From positions 806,001 to 870,000 of the forward strand of contig CM074146.1 in NCBI GenBank assembly GCA_037178625.1: 64,000 bases of DNA, read 5' to 3'. Shown here in pieces: positions 51,753-63,300 of this stretch (position 1 is its first letter; every line of letters starts with the position of its first letter). This stretch comes from Skeletonema tropicum (taxonomy: Eukaryota > Bacillariophyta > Thalassiosirophyceae > Thalassiosirales > Thalassiosiraceae). The notes beneath the pieces were generated by a model, which had not been told where the DNA came from, did not search any database, and saw only the letters and a program-made list of their open reading frames with translations. A program made the translations under genes and the position numbers.

Positions 51753-54700
51753 TGTCGTTTACTCCACCGGGTGAGCCATTAGCAGACATCTCAGTTCCAG
51801 TTGTGACACCTGTAAAAGATACAACATCGTCCATTGCTAGTAGACAAGGTGAGTTTTTGTACTTGTACGAGTGTCACTGGTACGGTTTACGCTTCTGAAA
51901 ATAAATTTGTCCTCACGACAAAAATATTTTGAGGTCCGATACTTCACCTCATCGCTGACAATTTTGGTCTTTTCCCAATGTTACTTCCAGCTCCGAATAT
52001 ATCGTTAAAACATATTATATTCTTCGTGACAACCTGGCTTCAGAAAATCCTATGTGTCAAGCAAGTCCGAAACATAGGCATACCGCTGAAGGAGATCAAG
52101 AAGCAAAGTATGGTCGCTGAACAAAATTTGATAGACGGTCATCGCGAGACGAAGCTTCGTTTCATTCCGAAACACAAATCACAGGAACTTGTTGCCATAA
52201 TCGTGTTAGTGTCACTTAGCAACATAATGGACTTACAGAAACACTCCTTAGACAGTCCTGTTTGCCACACCATTTGTGACAGCTTGGTCAGTTCGGGTAT
52301 ATCATCCCTGGAGAGAAGAAAATTGCCCGAGGCCAAGTCTTCATTCCGCGAGCAGGTCTCAATCGCTGTAAATGCCAATGTCAATCATTGTTTTGCGTTG
52401 TCGTTCAAGACGAATGACCAAAGACTCTTGTCAGCAGACAGGTTGTCTTCGGACCTATCGTCGAGGTTGTCGAATCTGGCTAATGGCCGTGACATTCCGT
52501 CGCTGTCGACGTATTTTGAGAACTCTCTTAGAGACAACATTAAGAGGAACGCTGTGGTAGTACACGGTATGGATTTTGCAACACTTGAGCCGGAAGAGTG
52601 TTTAAATGATGCGGTTCTCAATTTTTGGTTCAAATGGGTGACTACACCAAGGTGTCCAGAGGACAATACGTCTTCAGTACACATTTGCTCAACATTCCTT
52701 CTTTCGAGCGTATTGAACGATGGATACAATGAGAGATACCAAAAGTGGCTAAAGAATGTCAACATCTTTGACAAATCGATGGTATTGTTTCCGGTGCATC
52801 TAGCTCATCATTGGAGTTTGATAGTGGTGCTGAATCCGAAGCTCATAAATCAGACTAAAAGACGATGGAACGATCCAATGTACACAGGAGATGTATTTGC
52901 CATGATCCATCTGGATTGTCTCGGGTGCGGAACGGTGCATAATAAGCAGCATCTTGCGAGAGCCGTTCGAGGCATACTCAACAAGGAATGGGATAAGTAC
53001 AACAACAATGCTCTGGACAAAACAAACCGACCTTTCAGTCATCGGCACGAGTCATGTAAATTATATTCTCCCAAAGGTGAGTCGTACTCATAGTATGTAT
53101 TATTTTATCCTGTCATACACTACTGATGACAAACTCACAAGAATACTACCTTCCATCAGTTCTCGTGCAGACCAACAGCTATGATTGTGGTGTACATGTC
53201 TGTCGTTACGTTGTGAACCTAGTGCGGATGTTGAACGATGCAGAGGTGAAAATGCCTAATGTGAAAATGACGGATGTGATAGACAATTTCTCCACCAGTA
53301 TTAGTGGTCACGAGTTGTTTGGCTATACTGAATCCGACATTAGTAGGATGCGGACTGAAATATACAACGTTATGGCCCATATTATGAAGTCCTATCAACA
53401 CCACCGCATACACGAACCTAGGTCTGATCATGATCCAGTCAGTGATAGCGAAGAAGACGAAGAAGAGGTGGAAATTCTTGACAGACAGACTTCGGAGGGC
53501 TCTGACGTAGTAATGTCAGATGCACAGATCATTGATGATGCGTCGTATCAATTTCAATCGGACCAAGATGACCATCTCTCCGTCGATACAGAAGGTAAGT
53601 GCTCTTTGTCTAAAGCAAATACTTATATACATCATCAAAATAAATTTGACATCTGTACAAAATTATTTTACAACCATCAACCTCAGGTGACATCCATCAA
53701 GTTCGATTGAGCTCCGACGACAATTACAATTACATTCACGTCGATTGTAACTTCGACTGCGACGATGAAGTTCAGCCAGCATCCAGCGACTTAAATACAT
53801 TCGTTCAGATGGGTGACATCATAGAATACAGGAGCTCAAAGCAAGACGTACCAAGGAAGGGCGTAATTGTCGCCATTGGTGATCCTACATCAGAAGAGAT
53901 TATTCAGATATCTGACGGCACGTGGCTCATGAGAAAGGTCCACCATGTGAAGCGGTTGGAAATCGTTCGACCATTGGAAGACAAGAGGTTGGTGAATCCT
54001 TCGCCGAAGTGGAAGGGTCTCGACAAAGTGGTTGTCATTCCTCCGTACGAAACAGTCGATGAAAATGACAGTGATTGCGCCTCATTAAAATCGGAAGTGA
54101 CAGAAGAATTTGAATTCGACGAATCAGCATCTAGCAAGGAAGAAAAGATTCCCATGCACACGTCGAGGTCAGAAAAGAATTACAGACAAAGAACATCGAG
54201 TGGAGTGACTGGGCATAACCACTGGTACAAATCACGACGAGTTAAGAGCGGTGCAGCATATCTAGACCAGAGGCGCGACACAAGAAAGTACATTAGCTGG
54301 GCCAATTCAGGGAATGATTACGAGAAGGCAAGGTCAGTCATAAACCAGTTATACTTTGATTCTCTATGTTACGGTATTGTGGATAAATTCTACGAGAAGA
54401 AGCCGTATGATGCTCCAACCTTCAGAGAGTACCAAGAGAGGGTCACAGTAATGAAAAAAATGGTGGATTATCGAGCGAGGAATGAATTCAAGAAACTGAA
54501 CATCACGCTTGACGTAACATTCATGGACAACCCTTGCTATGGTGAGCGTGGCAGGTCGAACGAGACAAACCGAGCTAGACAAACTATAGAGGAGATGTTG
54601 AAATTCGAGCATAAGATGAGAACGCTGGACCTACAAACCTGCAGTGTTTGCCTGGAGAACAAGTTGGTATTTAAGGAAAGGAGCGTATGCGAAACATGCA

Positions 54701-57700
54701 AGAAAAAGAATCACTCAGAATCCTACTTCCTGGAGAACAACCTTCATCCAGTCTGGTACGAACGTGACAGCGAAGGATGCATCAAAATGGGCGAAGACGG
54801 CAAACAAGTCGTGAGGTACGACATACCGGTCGAGCTGAAAGACCTGACAATGGCTGAAAAACTGCTGATTCGACGGTGTTCGCCATTCATACCATCGATG
54901 CACATCAAGGACGGTATCTATGGTATCAACGGCCATTGCGTTTGCTTTCCACAGGATATCGAAACTATGTGCACAGAACTGCCTCAAACCAAATCGAACA
55001 TGGTCATTTTTATCCGCCACATGAGCGATCATCACGAGGGCATTCAGAAAAGTCGTCATTACAAAGTGAGAAAGGAGAAAGTCCTAGCAGCTCTGCGGTG
55101 GCTCAAGATTCATCATCGCGGCTACCACGACATTACAATTTCGGAGTCAAATCTTGATTGGATAAAGAACGGTTCTATCTACGATGTGGCAGAGACACAC
55201 ACTCTGAAAACGAAGCGAAGCAGAAGAGATGTTGTCGCAAATGCAACTGAAACGCTGTCGGGCAACCAATGTGATACAGAATCTAATGACGATGACGTTG
55301 AAGTCCAGACAATTCACCCGAACTACAAAGGTGATTCGCCCAACGCCACCCAAACGAAAGTCATCAAAGATTTCGTAAACATAGCGAAACAGACAGGCCA
55401 GAAGGATAAGATTCTCAACTTCCCTCCGATCGATCACAGCAAGCCCTTGAAGTAAGTGAACAATTCTTCCCAGTGCCATGTTTTTTCACCTCAATATGCC
55501 ATGCATTCTTTGAACTGACCATTAATGTTATCCAAAAATTGCGTCATCGTCTACCAGTGAGTTCGACGCAATGGTACAAATTTTCGTGAATGCATATCCG
55601 TGTCTTTTCCCAGGCGGTATTGGTGACGTGTATGACCCAATACGAGGAAAGGTGAAAGACATCCATAGCTGGGCAACGCATATGATACGGTTCAAAGATG
55701 GAAGGTTCATCAACGATCAAATGTTTTGCTTGTATGTCTTCAACATGCTGCAAAGACACACAAACAACACGCAGGGGAACTTCTTCTACAAGGACAAGAA
55801 CTTCCTTGGTGCTAGCGACAGAATGCCTCCGACGGTGGAAGAGTTACAACAACAGTTTGCGGCAGGAGACATGAAGTATTTGAACAAGTTGCGCTACCTC
55901 GCAAAGGGCATAAGAGGATCAGACAGTTTCTGGCGAGGAAAGACGGAAGAGTTGGAAGCGTGGATAGACTTCCACATATCCCGTGGACACGGTCCTCCCA
56001 CCCACTTCACAACGCTGTCATGTGCAGAGAATTGGTGGCCAGATCTGCGAAGGCTAATGATCAAGCTCGAGAAACAAGCTGGTAATATCGAGCATGCCGA
56101 ACTGCTAGCAAAGAAGGACTTCGTAGCAATGACCAAATCCGTCAAACGATTTACGTTGTACGTGAATGATTTCTTCATGAAGAGGTCGAGGGTGTTTCTC
56201 GACACGGTGGTGAAAAATGCTCTTGGTATTGAGCACTACTGGGCGAGGGTCGAGTTCGCACCAGGGAGGGGTCAGATTCATTTACACTTACTGGGAATTG
56301 GTAGGGACAAGTCTTATTTGTATGATTTCTATCGGGCTAAGTCGGAGGAGGAGAAGGTTAAGGTCATGGAAAAGTACGCCACTGGAGTGTTGGACATGAC
56401 AGCCGACATTCGCGTAAATGAAGACCACGTTTCGGACAGGTCGCCCGACTCGATCAATCCACTAATGCACCGGTTTTGTGAATGTCCTGATAAAGGAGAG
56501 GACGTTCGACTGTTATGTCAGGAATGCATGGTGCACAAATGCAATAATTACTGCCTTGGTGACAACAGGAAGCATGAGCCACGAGAGTGTAGGTTTGATC
56601 ATGGCAAAGAGTCCGAGTACGGCAAAGGTGACACACCCGGAAAGCCGCTCTGCAACATGTCGGTCATTGTCACTGATCGTAGAGGCTTAGAACATTTCAG
56701 ATTACCGCGAACGCAATCTCGTAAGGCTGTCCAGCACAGCAAGACGCTATTGCAATGCTGGAGGGGCAATGTCGATATCCAGCTATTGATTTACAGGTCG
56801 CACCCCGACAAGCCGGATGTTACTGAGATAGAGAGTGTTTGCAAGTATGTCGTAGCATACGCAAGCAAGAAGAATCACACTTCAAAGCAGGAAAAGGAAG
56901 CTGTGCAAAACATCATCCAGAGGTGAGATCTATACTTCTTTTGCTTGGTAACATTTCCATCGACAAAATAAATTTGTCTTCTCTACATTTTTATTTTTTG
57001 CCATGTTACTGAATTTTGATTCCAAACCATCAAATCGTGATCAAACCAAATAGCAAAAGCTCCGCCGACATCAATGGCGTCCAAACCTTGGTCAAGATGT
57101 CCCTAAACATGATGACAAGCAAGAGGCTCATCAGCATTCAAGAGGCTGTGCACGAGATAGATCGTCTGAGTTTAACACTGTGTTCGGATGTTATCACCTA
57201 CGTTTCGATACAAAACTGTCTGAAACTGCGAAAATCCTCCGACCCAAAGCCAAAAGATCTAGTGTATTGCTACGCAACACGTGATGAAAAACACAACAGA
57301 TTATCATTGGACGAGTATTTCTATAAGGTTTGGTGCAGGAAAAACTTCATGATCGACCCAGATAGCGATCGGGAATGTAACAGGATCCTACTCCCAAGAG
57401 GTCTCAACTGCAGACCACGATACCCTATCGACTTCGATTACGCACGAGGGATGTTAATCATGCACAAACCGTGGAGTTTCAAGAATCCATTATGTACCAG
57501 AGACAAACAACGGACAATAGACACTTTCAAAAAAATGCTCTACACTAGAGTTGTCCCTACAAATGTTGTCACCGAATATGAGCGAGCTGTAAGGTATGCT
57601 CACGAGAAGAGAATTGAGGTAGTGGCGAAGCAGGGCACTATTCAGGCAGATGTCAACATAGACGATCTCGATCCAGAAGACGCGGAACAATTCCTGAACT

Positions 57701-59859
57701 TTTTCCATTCCAGCCAGTTAACTGACATGAAGACCAACCCGATCCTTGCGGAAAACATGACAGTGGACATAGGATTGAACCACGATTGGTCGGCGAGCTT
57801 CTTCCAGGGAGATAGGGACATAACAATGCCTGGGGAGGAGTACACGATCATGATTAGGGATCATGCTACCAAGGTACTAAATGATGAGAATGATCCAACT
57901 GATATTCCCACAAAATCAGATGGTACAAAGTATGACATCAACGACCTATCCGACGAACAACGAATGATAGTGCTCGCGACGGTCGATACAGTTGTCAAGT
58001 TCCTAGAGAACGACGAAGACTACTTGCCACTGCGAGCCACCATTACTGGCATGGGCGGATGTGGGAAGTCACATGTCATAAGCACTATCATATCCATCAT
58101 AAGAGAGATGACCAACGTGAACAACACAGTCCAAGTTGCCGCACCGTCAGGCAGTGCTGCTTATAATGTCAAGGGCTGCACGCTGCATTCCCTTCTTGGT
58201 ATTAACGTGCAGGTGCCATGGGCATCTTTGAATGCTGAAAGGAAGAAAGAGCTTCAAAAGAAGCTCAAGGAACTTCTTGTCTTGATGGTCGACGAGAGAA
58301 GCATGATGAACTCACACGTGACATATGGAGCTGAAGAGCACGTTCGAGAATGCGCATTTTACGGTCACAATAACACGGAGCTGTGGGGTGGTGTTCCTGT
58401 TGTACTGTTGTTCGGTGACGATTTTCAATTGCCCCCAACGGACAAGAATGGAGCCATAAGCGGATATGACAAGTATCACAGTAATCAGAGACCCCAATCA
58501 ATGACTGCAAGAAGCAAGAACAACCAGGTATGCGAGTACGAAGGTTGTTACATTCTTACTGTCATGATGGTAGATAATGTGTTCAAATTGACTCGAAACT
58601 TCCGGACACAAGACAAGGACGACTGCGAATTGATGAACAGAATGAGAGTGGGCGATCAAACAAAGGAGGACGCACGTCGTCTGATCAACTTGCATTTAAG
58701 CTACTATTCCTCCAAGTTCAGAGACACTATCGAGGACGATCCAAAAACATTGCATGCCTACGCAAAACGGGAGGAAATGAATAAGCAAAATGTCAAAATG
58801 CTCGTAAAAACACAGAAACGGCTGTCAGTACCGGTAGCACGGCTCAGATGCCAATTCAGGAGCAACATGGTTGGCAATCCCACTGTGTACCAGTCGCATT
58901 TCTTCGGCAAAAAGATGTTGTACACTTTAGACGTTTGCGTTGGTGTGCACGTGTGCCTGGAGACAGCGAACATTGATCCGAACTCTGGCCTGTACGTTGG
59001 AGCGATTGGGAAGGTGATTGACATCGTTTATGACGAGCAGCACTCCGTAGGACCAAACACAAATGGTGTTGAATCCCTCCCAAAGTATATAGTCGTTGAT
59101 TTCCCATACTTCAAACCGCGGCAAGGCATTGAACCCTGGGACAAAAAGAATCCAACGGTGAGTGAAAGTAGAAATGTATTCTTGAACTCGAAATATAGCA
59201 TGGCACTGATCAATCATCCCTCTTTACACAAATTTGCAATCACTCCACTCCACCACTCCACTCAGCACGTGCCAATACCACCCTACACTCACATCTGCAA
59301 CAAAGGATGCTGTACTGCCACGTTCATGCCCCTGCAAATTGCATTCGCAATCACAATACACCGCTGCCAGGGCATGGAGGCCGGGTTCGGCAAGGACGAT
59401 CGATGGAATCGCATGGTGATAGATCCGTCAGATGAGCTCTGGGAGAGAAGCCAGTGCCTTGGGACAGGATACGTTGCTACCAGCAGGGGCAAAACACTTG
59501 GTTCCAAAAATGTTATGCACCCGACGGATAGTGCCATTTATTGGACAGGGCCGAGCGTGTCTGTAGAACGGTTACACAATTGCAAGACGAACCAAGATGG
59601 CCAACTCTGCAAACTCTTCAAGAAGCGGGACAAATGGGTCAAATACCTTGACGGCAAGGCAGAAGAAACCAAGACAAGATACAACAAAAGAAAGCTTGAT
59701 GAAATGACGAAAACAACTTACCAAAAGGCAGTGAGTGGTACTTTAATAAAAAATAGAGAGGACCTGACGAACCGCATCACCGAAATCATAACCAACCCAA
59801 ACAAAAAATGGAAAGAAGCGAAGAAAGAATACCAATTGCCACGCGATTATTTTTCCTAG
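51753..59859 (+). CDS. element gene C: Ulp1 protease-Rep-Pif1 helicase fusion
   Basis: Exons 51753-51848, 51991-53076, 53142-53594, 53687-55451, 55558-56922 and 57054-59859 join in one frame by GT-AG introns, giving at least 2520 residues; the first exon is uncertain. Order of domains: (1) Ulp1/SENP-type C48 cysteine protease with HHWSLIVV (His), MIHLDCLG (Asp), and LVQTNSYDCGVHVC (Gln, Cys); (2) a Helitron-type region with CSVCLENK/CETCKKK Cys pairs, resembling the DUF6570 segment of Helitron proteins; (3) Rep nuclease with HUH motif QIHLHLLGI and the two-tyrosine motif KYVVAYASKK; (4) Pif1-like SF1 helicase with Walker A GMGGCGKSHV, LVLMVDERSMM, FGDDFQLPP, TIHRCQGMEAGF and YVATSRGKT. All motifs look intact. 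Rep and helicase would drive rolling-circle transposition; the protease role is unknown. Confidence 0.82.
51898..51932 (+). repeat. element hairpin in gene C intron
   Basis: AAAATAAATTTGTC, then CTCAC, then GACAAAAATATTTTGA. It sits centrally in the 51849-51990 intron. Confidence 0.85.
53636..53670 (+). repeat. element hairpin in gene C intron
   Basis: AAAATAAATTTGACATC, then TGTACAAAATTATTTTAC. It lies in the 53595-53686 intron, about 20 bases before the acceptor. Confidence 0.85.
56964..56998 (+). repeat. element hairpin in gene C intron
   Basis: AAAATAAATTTGTCTTC, then TCTACATTTTTATTTTTT. The right arm is diverged. It lies in the 56923-57053 intron between the Rep and helicase exons. Confidence 0.7.
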
Positions 59860-60318
59860 TGGACGATACAATGCCATATTCACAACTTGCATGGAAAATA
59901 AATTTGTCTTGAAGACAAAATTATTTTCAATTGACAGATACAACAAAGGGAGAATATTTCTCGTGATGAAGAAACATGTCACCTATAATGACAATATACC
60001 TGCATTTCTTTCTGCGAATGACGGTATCCTCGACAGATATAGCCAATCAATTTCTGTAAAAAGCGCATTTAAGCCAGGTACTTCTCGCTTTCTACGTAGG
60101 AACAAGTACAAATTCTACAGCGGTATGGGTCTACAGAGCCTCTACGTGTCCCCCAGGTAAACCTTCTCACTAAATAGCTACTATACTGATTCCTACCAAG
60201 ATCCCTGTAGAAAAAAGTTTGGAAAAAAATGGAGAATTTGTGACCATAAGGGGTTGGGCACCTCCCGGCCCCGTTATCGACACTTCACTGCGCTTGTTTC
60301 GACCCGGGGCCCCGAGGG
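59860..60318 (+). other. right-end region of the element
   Basis: After the 3' hairpin there is a short frame (59891-60160) without recognisable content, a GTAAAC at 60158, and then a GC-rich terminus (60250-60320) with GGCCCCG, a loop, CGGGGCC and GGCCCCGAGGGCC. The last block is the reverse complement of the left-end block. Confidence 0.5.
59894..59930 (+). repeat. element hairpin after the helicase stop codon
   Basis: GAAAATAAATTTGTC, TTGA, then AGACAAAATTATTTTCAA. This is the most perfect copy and lies 35 bases after the stop of gene C, so here it would be in the 3' UTR. Confidence 0.88.
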
Positions 60319-60320
60319 CC

Positions 60321-63300
60321 GATTAAGGTCAGAGACATGTTTGGACACGCCCAACTGGGAGGATGTAGTTGGTGATGGGTGCGATTATTATGAAGAATAT
60401 GACCCGACATGTTCTTCCGCTGACGCGTATGTAGGAGATATGGGACCAGCAGCAACACATTGCTGTGTCTGTGGAGGTGGCAGTGTTTCTCTTCCTCCCA
60501 CCAACTCTCCAACAATCTCAAACTCCCCAACAAAGTCAACTAGTCCTTCGACCTCTCCAACAATCACAACTTTTCCAACAAAGTCAGCTATTCCTTCAAC
60601 CTCTCCCAAGCCAACACTAACATATCAGTATCCAACATTTTTTCCAACAACAGGTCCAACAGCAGATCCAACATTTGATCCAACAACAGGACCAACTAAG
60701 TCAGCTACTCCTTCGACCTCCCCAACAATCACAAGCTTTCCAACTAAGTCAGCTACTCCTTCAACCTCCCCAACAATCACAAGCTTTCCAACTAAGTCAC
60801 CTACCCCTTCGACTTCTTTTAAACCATCAAGCTCTCCATCAGCATCAAACTCTCCATCAATATCTCCCACCATCTCTCTCAGTCCATCAAGCTTTCCATT
60901 GGTTTCCTGTTTTGACACGCCCAACTGGGAGGATAAATGGGGTAAGGGGTGTGATTATTATGAAGAGGTATATGGCGGCTGCTTCTACGCTGACCTCGAA
61001 GCTGGAGATATGGGACCAGCAACTATACACTGCTGCTATTGCCATGGAGGGCTTCAAACTGTGAGTCAGTTACATTCTTTAGTTTGATGTTAGATTGAAT
61101 GCATTGTCATTGTGTGACTAATTCAATTTCTGTCAATTTGCAATCAACTTCAGTGCGAGAATCTCAGGTCAAAATGTCAAGACTACTTCAACTTCTTTGG
61201 GATTAAAGATGGTGTCATGTCACCATTGTGTGAACAAGCAGAGTCTTGTTCTTGTGGAGATAATGATGTCAAAATTGCCACTGACACAGATTCTTGGGGG
61301 GATGAGTACAACTACACTGTTGGGTTGTATAACGAGTGCAAATGCGACTTTTGGTCACGTCTTTGCAAAGATTCAGGAGTGGGAGAAGCATGTGATTATG
61401 ATTATGCAGCTGAATATTGCTGCGGAGATTACGAGTATCGTGAGGATAATTATTTCTCCTATCTGAGCAATCCGACATGTTACTGTGATTTCTTCAACTA
61501 TGCTCAGCGTGAATTTAATTATACGATGAAGCCAAAGGCAATGAATATTAGCAAAGAGTTCACAAATCCTTGTGGTCAAGTGGAGGGTTGGGGTCGCCTT
61601 GTTGACATTGATGATAGGGCAAGCCTGGAGGCAATATACGAGAAAACAGATGGATGGAACTGGACAAAGAATGATGGTTGGATGAAGGAGACAATAGGTC
61701 ATTGCAAGTGGTATGGAATATCTTGCAGACTTGGCTTTGGCAGAAGAAATTATATCACTCGTATTGACTTGAGGGACAACAACCTTGCAGGCCAGTTTCC
61801 TGTCTACACACGCAACTTTACCTTCTTGTATGGTCGGTCCGCCCTTGAAAGCGAATGGGAATACACCAAGAATGGTTTGGCAAATCTATACAAGCTCGAG
61901 TATATTGACCTTGCCGGTAACAAGCTCACTGGCACAATTGATTATCGTCCACTCTACAATCTTCAATCGCTTACACACTTTGATGTCTCTGGAAACCAGC
62001 TCAGTGGAGAGATGGATGCACTTGTCACTCCATCAATAGTGCACTCCGACTTTAGCAACAACAACTTCACATCTATGCGTCGATTTGAAAAGTTCAAGAG
62101 ATCCTACCAAACTCTAAGCTACTGCGACGTGAACAACAACGCCATTCAAATCAATGCAACTGACAGTCTAGACAATATTCCACCCAACATTGAGCAATTC
62201 TCTGCACAAAACAATCAAATCTACGGCAGTCTCCCACAATCAATTAATGAACTCCCACAGTTACGACAATTTGACATGTCATCCAACGCTCTTTCTGGAA
62301 GTCTTTCAAAGTCATTGAATAATCTTCCGCAGTTACGTTACTTCAACATGTCATCCAACTCTCTCTCTGGAAGTCTTCCAGAGTCATTGAATAATCTTCC
62401 ACAGCTACGCCAATTCGACATATCATCAAACACTTTCTCCGGGCAGCTGCCTGATTTCGCAGAATCGATTTTGACCCTCCAGGAGCTTGACATGTCCAAT
62501 CAAACGAAAAATAATAATATAACAGAAATTTTAAAGTACGTCTGATTAGCCCTCTAGGGGCGAAATTATGACTAACCAACATGTGTGCTGTGTCGGTAGC
62601 ATTGATAGTGCTCTATACTGCCTCCACAACTGTTTCTCAGATCGCACTCCAAGCCAGAAGACCTAAATAGTCTCCTGGCCAGGATTCGTTCAACCATACG
62701 GTTGTTTACGTCGTCGATTTCTCGAGTTCATTGAGGACTGCGTCTATTGTCGGCTGTCCCTCCTCACGATACAATACTACTCTATTTGCGTGTTCCTCGG
62801 CTTCATCAGCCACACGTTGCCGCTGAGGTGGCGGTAATGGTGGGCCAAATTTATGTCCAATCAAACGATTGGCTTCATGGGGTCAATTCCAGAAGATCTA
62901 GCAAGATTCCAATCTCTCCGGGTATTGAAGCTAGCCGGTAACAAGCTCAAAGGCACTATCCCACCCTCCATCGGAAATATGGCAGTTCTGGAAATATTAG
63001 ATTTGTCTGACAACCTTCTAAGTAGCACAATTCTTCCCGAGCTTGGACTGCTTGAAGGTAAGTATTGGTATCTTGTCAGTCACATCTTGCAGCTTTACGA
63101 TGAATCAGATGCTCTAACACAATTTATTACCTATGCTGTCATTTACCCGCAGGTGTCTTGAAACGCCTTGACCTTTCACATAATAACTTGTCTGGAAGGA
63201 TCCCTTCTCAGATTGGTCAGCTTCAGGGTGCTTCTGTGTTCCTGAAAGGTAATCCCTTCAAATCGTCTGCAAGTGCACCACTCAGTCTTTGCATGCTGAG

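Larger units (their letters stand above)
41918..60318. mobile_element. Helitron/Helentron-like giant element, about 18.4 kb
   Basis: Boundaries are inferred from GGCCCTCGGGGCC at 41922-41934 and its exact reverse complement GGCCCCGAGGGCC at 60307-60319, and from the extent of the element-specific hairpins. Inside are a left-end tandem repeat, a candidate open frame (42799-43953), a three-exon minus-strand gene (44122-47811), a three-exon plus-strand gene (48494-51587) and the large protease-Rep-helicase gene (about 51700-59859). Near the right end, GGCCCCG and CGGGGCC pair around a 35-40-base loop, like the subterminal hairpins of rolling-circle transposons. Rep and helicase motifs are complete, so it could be autonomous. 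Helentrons insert without target duplication, and none is visible; the exact ends are not proven. Confidence 0.75.

Noticed and set aside
41991..59930. Idea that the hairpins are the 3' termination hairpins of a giant-virus genome rather than intron structures
   Set aside because: Most copies are inside introns whose GT-AG borders restore the reading frame exactly, and the gene set is Helitron-type without capsid, polymerase or packaging genes. The resemblance to viral polyadenylation hairpins is noted only as an analogy.
62507..62852. Reading the LRR-gene gap as an intron
   Set aside because: The 15-base direct repeats, the 3' block shared with 23.7 kb and the lack of GT-AG borders at the gap edges fit a retroposon insertion instead.
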